Part shown: in pieces, positions 5,680 to 5,769 of the stretch
Numbering within the stretch: the stretch's first letter is position 1
Layout: each line of letters starts with the position of its first letter
DNA from: a bacterium
Lineage (GTDB): Bacteria > Auribacterota > UBA3054 > B51-G9
Assembly: GCA_029933535.1 (NCBI GenBank)
Contig: JAOZNZ010000233.1
Span: 1 to 5,769 of the forward strand
Length of the DNA stretch: 5,769 bases
Reading direction: 5' to 3'
The notes under the pieces: model-generated
What the model saw: the letters and a program-made list of their open reading frames with translations, nothing else
What the model was told of the DNA's origin: nothing
The model's database searches: none
Translations under genes and position numbers: made by a program

Positions 5680-5736
5680 GTTCTCCCCCCCTTACATCCG
5701 CCAAATCAGCGTACATTTCGAGGGTGTTTTTGAGAG

Positions 5737-5745
5737 TTATCCACA
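5737..5745 (+). promoter_or_regulatory. Perfect DnaA-box match
   Basis: TTATCCACA is an exact match to the consensus DnaA box and is followed by an AT-rich stretch (5746-5757). Only this one copy was seen in the right-hand non-coding region. A single 9-mer can occur by chance, so it is recorded as a candidate; further boxes or a dnaA gene just beyond the window would be needed to call an origin. Confidence 0.35.
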
Positions 5746-5769
5746 ATTTTAATTTATGAGAATGGGCTT

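Noticed and set aside
5756..5769. ATG at 5756 as the start of a new + strand gene
   Set aside because: Only four codons are visible and no ribosome binding site precedes it.

Overview
The window comes from a moderately AT-rich (about 40% GC, judged by eye) bacterial chromosome. A Gram-negative, two-membrane cell is likely: four of the six proteins carry export signals, one of them a lipobox, and the water channel closely resembles proteobacterial AqpZ. Most starts have clear GGAG-type ribosome binding sites, and one near-perfect sigma70 promoter is visible. I cannot place the lineage. Degenerate heptamer arrays interrupted by C-rich and palindromic hairpins are, in my experience, seen in genomes of uncultured phyla, but this is only a hint.

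Layout. Positions 1-1197 (+) hold the 3' four-fifths of guaB (IMP dehydrogenase), cut by the window edge. Positions 1198-1445 are non-coding and hold a heptamer-repeat array broken by three hairpins. Positions 1446-2633 (+) encode a secreted protein of unknown function that starts at TTG. Convergent to it, 2679-3194 (-) encodes a small secreted Gly/Ala-rich protein with regularly spaced cysteines. Its promoter, TTGACT-17-TATAAT, lies in the 191-bp divergent region shared with a TlpA-like periplasmic thioredoxin (3386-3952, +). A compound inverted repeat and a terminator hairpin follow the thioredoxin. Positions 4063-4833 and 4884-5585 (-) form a probable two-gene operon, transcribed as aquaporin Z and then an acetolactate decarboxylase that appears to be a lipoprotein. 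The right edge (5586-5769) is non-coding, with an inverted repeat, a terminator-like hairpin on the + strand and one perfect DnaA box.

How the genes work together. guaB is housekeeping and looks unrelated to the rest. The centre is a small group of envelope or secreted proteins without a shared obvious pathway. The most functionally suggestive pair is aqpZ with the exported acetolactate decarboxylase: an overflow-metabolism enzyme placed outside the cytoplasm, downstream of a water channel. No mobile element, CRISPR array, tRNA or rRNA was recognised.
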